Source: Clostridia bacterium (lineage in GTDB: Bacteria; Bacillota; Clostridia; Oscillospirales; Acutalibacteraceae). Taken from it: a DNA stretch of 64,000 nt. Location: NCBI GenBank assembly GCA_017409475.1, contig JAFQSP010000003.1, forward strand, positions 310,001 through 374,000. The letters run 5' to 3'. Positions 61,952 through 64,000 of the stretch are shown piece by piece (positions within the stretch are counted from its first letter, which is position 1; every line of letters starts with the position of its first letter). Under the pieces are notes generated by a model. It saw only the letters and a program-made list of their open reading frames with translations. It was not told the DNA's origin and did no database searches. Made by a program: the position numbers and the translations under genes.

Positions 61952-62626
61952 TTATTCGCCCATAAGCTCTAATGCTTCTTTTGCCGCAAGCTGTTCAGCC
62001 TCTTTTTTTGAACGACCTACACCATGACCAATCGGGTTAGAATTTAGCATAACATCAACGGTAAATGACTTATTATGGTCGGGCCCCGACTCATCAATGA
62101 GAACATATTCAACCCTTTCCTCAGGGTTCTTTTGAATAACCTCTTGAAGAGTGGTTTTATAATCAATAAATACACCTTTATTATGGTTTTTAAGCTCGCG
62201 TTCAACAAATCTTAAAATAAATTTTGACGCGGGTTCGATTCCGCCATCAAGATAAATTGCGGCAATTAACGCCTCGAAGGCATCGCAAAGAATCGACGGT
62301 CTTTTCCTTCCGCCGTTAAGCTGTTCGCCACGTCCGAGTAAAAGCGATTCACCAAGTCCAATTTCTTCCGCAAAACCTGAAAGCGCCTTTTCGCATACAA
62401 GTGAGGCTCTGATTCGTGTTAAATCTCCTTCGGGTAAATGAGAATAATGGTTAAAAATATGCTCCGAAACAACTATTGACAACACCGCATCGCCAAGAAA
62501 TTCAAGACGCTCGTTTGAGCCGCCTTTAAGCTTATTCTCGTTAGCATATGATGAATGAGAAAGCGCACGTTCAAGCAATTTTATATTTTTGAAAGAATAT
62601 TCAATTTTTTCTTCCAGTTTATTCAT
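61952..62626 (-). CDS. rnc: Ribonuclease III
   Basis: RNase III cuts double-stranded RNA, including rRNA precursors. The 224 residues have the signature NERLEFLGDAVLSIVV with catalytic acidic residues and a C-terminal double-stranded RNA-binding domain (ending AKEALELMGE). The start MNKLEEKIEYSFKN at 62626 overlaps the plsX stop by eight bases, so translation is probably coupled. An in-frame ATG 30 bases upstream, inside plsX, is less likely. Confidence 0.97.
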   Translation of the reverse strand: MNKLEEKIEYSFKNIKLLERALSHSSYANENKLKGGSNERLEFLGDAVLSIVVSEHIFNHYSHLPEGDLTRIRASLVCEKALSGFAEEIGLGESLLLGRGEQLNGGRKRPSILCDAFEALIAAIYLDGGIEPASKFILRFVERELKNHNKGVFIDYKTTLQEVIQKNPEERVEYVLIDESGPDHNKSFTVDVMLNSNPIGHGVGRSKKEAEQLAAKEALELMGE

Positions 62627-63629
62627 TATCGGTGTTTTTCTCCTTTTTAACAGCATCTGCTATCTTTGAAATTGAACCGCCTTCTGCATAAGCAGCCGCC
62701 TGGACAAGAGCGTTTTTGAACGCCTTTGCCTTTGAATTTCCGTGAGCCTTAATAACAGGCTTTGAAATTCCCATAAGCGGTGCACCGCCAACCTCTGTAT
62801 AATCAAGCTTTTTCTTAAATTCTTTTAATGAACTTTTGAGAACTAATGCGGCAAGCTTTGTCTTTAAATTCTTATAAAGTGCGCCCTTTAAATTCTTCAT
62901 CATGAACATGGCTACACCTTCGATTGATTTAAGTGCAACATTTCCCGAAAATCCATCGCATACAACAACGTCAGCCGCACCGAAAAGAAGGTCTCTTGCC
63001 TCCACGTTACCGATAAAATTAATCGGTAAATTCTTTAATACATCAAAGGCTGCTTTTTGAAGGTCGCCACCCTTTGTATCCTCTGTTCCTACGTTAAGCA
63101 GAGCAACCCTCGGATTTTCGATATTCAAAAAGCTCTTCATATATTCGGAGCCCATAAGACCGAATTGACCGAGCACCTCGGGACGACATTCAACGTTCGC
63201 TCCAACGTCAAGCATCATGAAATTCCCGCCATTATCATTAGGCAAAATAGTTGCAAGTGCCGCACGTTTTACGCCCTTAATTCTCTTTACCAAAAAGGTC
63301 GAACCGATTACAGCAGCTCCCGTACTTCCTGCCGTAACAAAGGCATCACCCTCGCCCGAAGCAAGAAGCAACATTCCTTTTGCCATTGAGCTGTCCTTTT
63401 TTTCCTTTAAAATGCAATCGGGGTGTTCCTCCATAGAAATAGTATCAGGAGCGTGAACAATCTCCATATTTTGAAGAGAAACATTGTTATCCTTAGCACA
63501 GTCACGAATTTTATCCTCGTCGCCGACAAGAACAATTTCGTATTCATATTCTTTTACGGCTAATTCGCAGCCCTTTATAATTTCAAGAGGTGCGTTATCT
63601 CCGCCGAATGCATCAACAATAAGTTTCAT
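62619..63629 (-). CDS. plsX: Phosphate acyltransferase PlsX
   Basis: PlsX makes acyl phosphate, the donor for PlsY. Counted from MKLIVDAFGGDNAP (ATG at 63629), the protein is 336 residues. Family motifs are VDAFGGDNAPLEI, VTAGSTGAAVIGS, MLDVGANVECRP and VCDGFSGNVALKSIEG. A second ATG six bases upstream is too close to the GGAG site, so 63629 is preferred. It is followed by rnc; acpP and fab genes common after plsX elsewhere are absent here. Confidence 0.96.
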   Translation of the reverse strand: MKLIVDAFGGDNAPLEIIKGCELAVKEYEYEIVLVGDEDKIRDCAKDNNVSLQNMEIVHAPDTISMEEHPDCILKEKKDSSMAKGMLLLASGEGDAFVTAGSTGAAVIGSTFLVKRIKGVKRAALATILPNDNGGNFMMLDVGANVECRPEVLGQFGLMGSEYMKSFLNIENPRVALLNVGTEDTKGGDLQKAAFDVLKNLPINFIGNVEARDLLFGAADVVVCDGFSGNVALKSIEGVAMFMMKNLKGALYKNLKTKLAALVLKSSLKEFKKKLDYTEVGGAPLMGISKPVIKAHGNSKAKAFKNALVQAAAYAEGGSISKIADAVKKEKNTDNE

Positions 63630-63644
63630 TTTCATGTTCTCCTG

Positions 63645-64000
63645 TTACTTTATCATTAAGTTATTATACCACAAAAGTGAGCGATTAGAAAGGGCTGAAT
63701 ATCTTTCTTTTTTATCACGAATATGCGGTTCAATAGAAGGCAATACACCAAAATTAGCTCCCATCGGCTGAAAGTCCTTTACGCTTTCGTCGGTAATATA
63801 ACCATTAAGAGCGCCAAGCATTGTATAATTCGGTAATGATAGCGGTTGCTCCCCTTTTAAACGAAGATATACATTTATTCCCGCTAAAATACCCGAAGAC
63901 GCCGATTCCATATATCCTTCTACACCGGTGATTTGACCGGCAAAATATATGTTTGGATATTTTTTTAATGACTGGTCTTTATTAAGCAGTTTTGGCGAAT
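63645..64000 (-). CDS. trmFO: tRNA uracil-5-methyltransferase TrmFO, C-terminal part (cut by window edge)
   Basis: TrmFO forms 5-methyluridine at tRNA position 54 using methylene-tetrahydrofolate and FADH2. About 118 residues are visible, with YPNIYFAGQITGVEGYMES, the FAD-binding region, then ASSGILAGINVYLRLKGE and DFQPMGANFGVLPSIEP. The N-terminus lies beyond the right edge; the open frame continues past the internal ATG at 63911. It is followed by plsX after 15 bases. Confidence 0.95.
   Translation of the reverse strand, partial: SPKLLNKDQSLKKYPNIYFAGQITGVEGYMESASSGILAGINVYLRLKGEQPLSLPNYTMLGALNGYITDESVKDFQPMGANFGVLPSIEPHIRDKKERYSALSNRSLLWYNNLMIK

Overview
The window looks like a chromosomal segment of a low-GC, Gram-positive, spore-forming anaerobe of the class Clostridia, most likely from the Ruminococcaceae/Oscillospiraceae. 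The signs are SpoIIR, a YlmC/YmxH-type protein and a DacF-type carboxypeptidase, AddAB instead of RecBCD, the DapL route to lysine, FeoAB, the non-mevalonate gene ispE, a protein with cohesin-like and dockerin domains, and housekeeping gene order typical of Clostridia. The genus is inferred from gene content only.

Most genes lie on the minus strand, so the main operons read from right to left. At the right end is trmFO (cut by the window edge)-plsX-rnc-radical SAM gene-smc-ftsY-rdgB-yhbY-nadD-yqeK-rsfS-leuS, closed by a strong terminator near 51470. Two very large secreted modular proteins follow (42.7-51.0 kb). A short plus-strand pair (ACT domain protein and PFL/UPF0210 protein) sits at 40.9-42.5 kb. 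Next come a small membrane protein, an Lrp regulator, an aminotransferase, ispE and spoIIR, then two uncharacterised membrane-anchored proteins. A plus-strand phosphoesterase faces dacF. After pgi and a small P-loop protein comes the block yceD-rpmF-DUF512 protein-der-plsY-gpsA.

From 20.3 to 24.6 kb the strand switches. A tRNA-Cys with its own promoter and terminator is followed by an accessory stretch: a striking array of mini-palindromes, an XRE-type regulator, nested inverted repeats, a four-helix-bundle (S23/bAvd-like) protein, a DUF4375-like acidic protein, and then feoAB. To the left of the tRNA are a secreted protein carrying both a cohesin-like and a dockerin domain, dapF-dapL, an orphan predicted beta-propeller gene, addB-addA, rpmE, a YigZ-family gene, dgt, dnaG-rpoD-ylmC, rpsB-tsf and pyrH-frr (cut by the left edge).

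The most unusual feature is the 173-bp palindrome array at 20398-20570. Seven different perfect mini-hairpins are separated by a 9-bp sequence that appears four times in one orientation and then four times as its reverse complement, so the whole could fold as a ladder of helices with hairpin side arms. With the nearby four-helix-bundle gene and repeats it may be a non-coding or non-autonomous mobile module next to a tRNA gene. Other points of interest are RNA structures at gene starts (ylmC, spoIIR, rpsB) and the shared C-terminal module of the two giant secreted proteins.
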